A stretch of 64,000 nucleotides of DNA from Ariolimax columbianus (Eukaryota > Mollusca > Gastropoda > Stylommatophora > Arionidae). Of this stretch, positions 63,789 through 64,000 are shown in pieces. Positions within the stretch are counted from its first letter, which is position 1, and each line of letters opens with the position of its first letter. Below the pieces are notes generated by a model. The model was not told where the DNA came from. It ran no database searches and saw only the letters and a program-made list of their open reading frames with translations. The stretch is from positions 18,982,631-19,046,630 of the forward strand of contig JAVGWX010000019.1 in the NCBI GenBank assembly GCA_036924085.1. The letters run 5' to 3'. Position numbers and translations under genes: made by a program.

Positions 63789-64000
63789 CGTTCTCAATTT
63801 TCCGCTACCATACCCTGAAAGGGCTTAAGTAGTAGAATGTAGTCCAGAGAACGGAATGCGTTGTGTCGTAGTTTACAGCTTGACTGCGATATTTGCACCC
63901 ATCGGTCCAACACATCTGACTTCAGCAAGCATTTTTTGAGTACCGGGTTAGCATTCCCTCTTCGATCCCTCCTCCTTAGCCAGTCTGTACTGCTGCAGCC
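63758..64000 (-). mobile_element. SINE-1, cut by the window end
   Basis: (CTT)n tail complement, CGTTCTCAATTTTCCGCTAC, TTTACAGCTTGACTGCGATA, TCTGACTTCAGCAAGCATTT, running off the end at GCTGCAGCC. Confidence 0.92.

Overview
The window is animal nuclear DNA. It has no bacterial-style operons. It has one intron-split host gene with consensus splice sites, embedded in a very dense mixture of LINE fragments, tRNA-like SINEs, piggyBac and mariner DNA transposons and more than twenty minisatellite arrays. The repeat style (short gut-and-tail LINE copies, several SINE families with a common core) suggests an invertebrate, most likely a lophotrochozoan such as a mollusc; that placement is inference.

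Host gene: on the minus strand I can assemble seven coding exons of a GRAMD1/Aster-type sterol transporter. A probable first coding exon lies at 47621-47680. The GRAM domain is split over 32804-32891, 27696-27799 and 25830-26006, the conserved post-GRAM helix is at 21536-21793, an acidic/serine-rich linker is at 14628-14826, and the start of the ASTER (VASt) domain is at 9839-9982. Intron phases agree at every junction. The rest of the ASTER domain, the ER membrane anchor and the C-terminus should lie to the left of the window. Nearly everything between about 9.8 and 47.6 kb is therefore intron.

Layout: 0-9.8 kb holds LINE fragments, a CR1-like LINE 3' half, a 28S rRNA-derived fragment and an internally deleted mariner. 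10-12 kb holds three SINE-4 copies and a piggyBac-type MITE. 12-18 kb holds an EEP-RT LINE, a 48-bp minisatellite, a CR1 LINE with a nested poly-A SINE, and a broken piggyBac. 19-21.4 kb is one 2.2-kb satellite. 22-33 kb is LINE remnants, a second inverted MITE and a 72-bp array. 33.3-36.3 kb is a nearly intact piggyBac whose ends are proved by the repeat it interrupted. 36-46 kb is minisatellites, SINEs and LINE RT pieces. 47.4-47.85 kb is the candidate promoter/first exon. 47.9-64 kb is mostly minisatellites plus a LINE nest (53.7-57.2 kb) with target-site duplications at several levels.

No autonomous element in the window is fully intact: both piggyBacs have stops or frameshifts, and all LINEs are truncated. 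Several insertions (SINE-4 before the ASTER exon, a MITE after GRAM exon 3, a minisatellite after the linker exon) sit within 8-20 nt of splice sites of the host gene.
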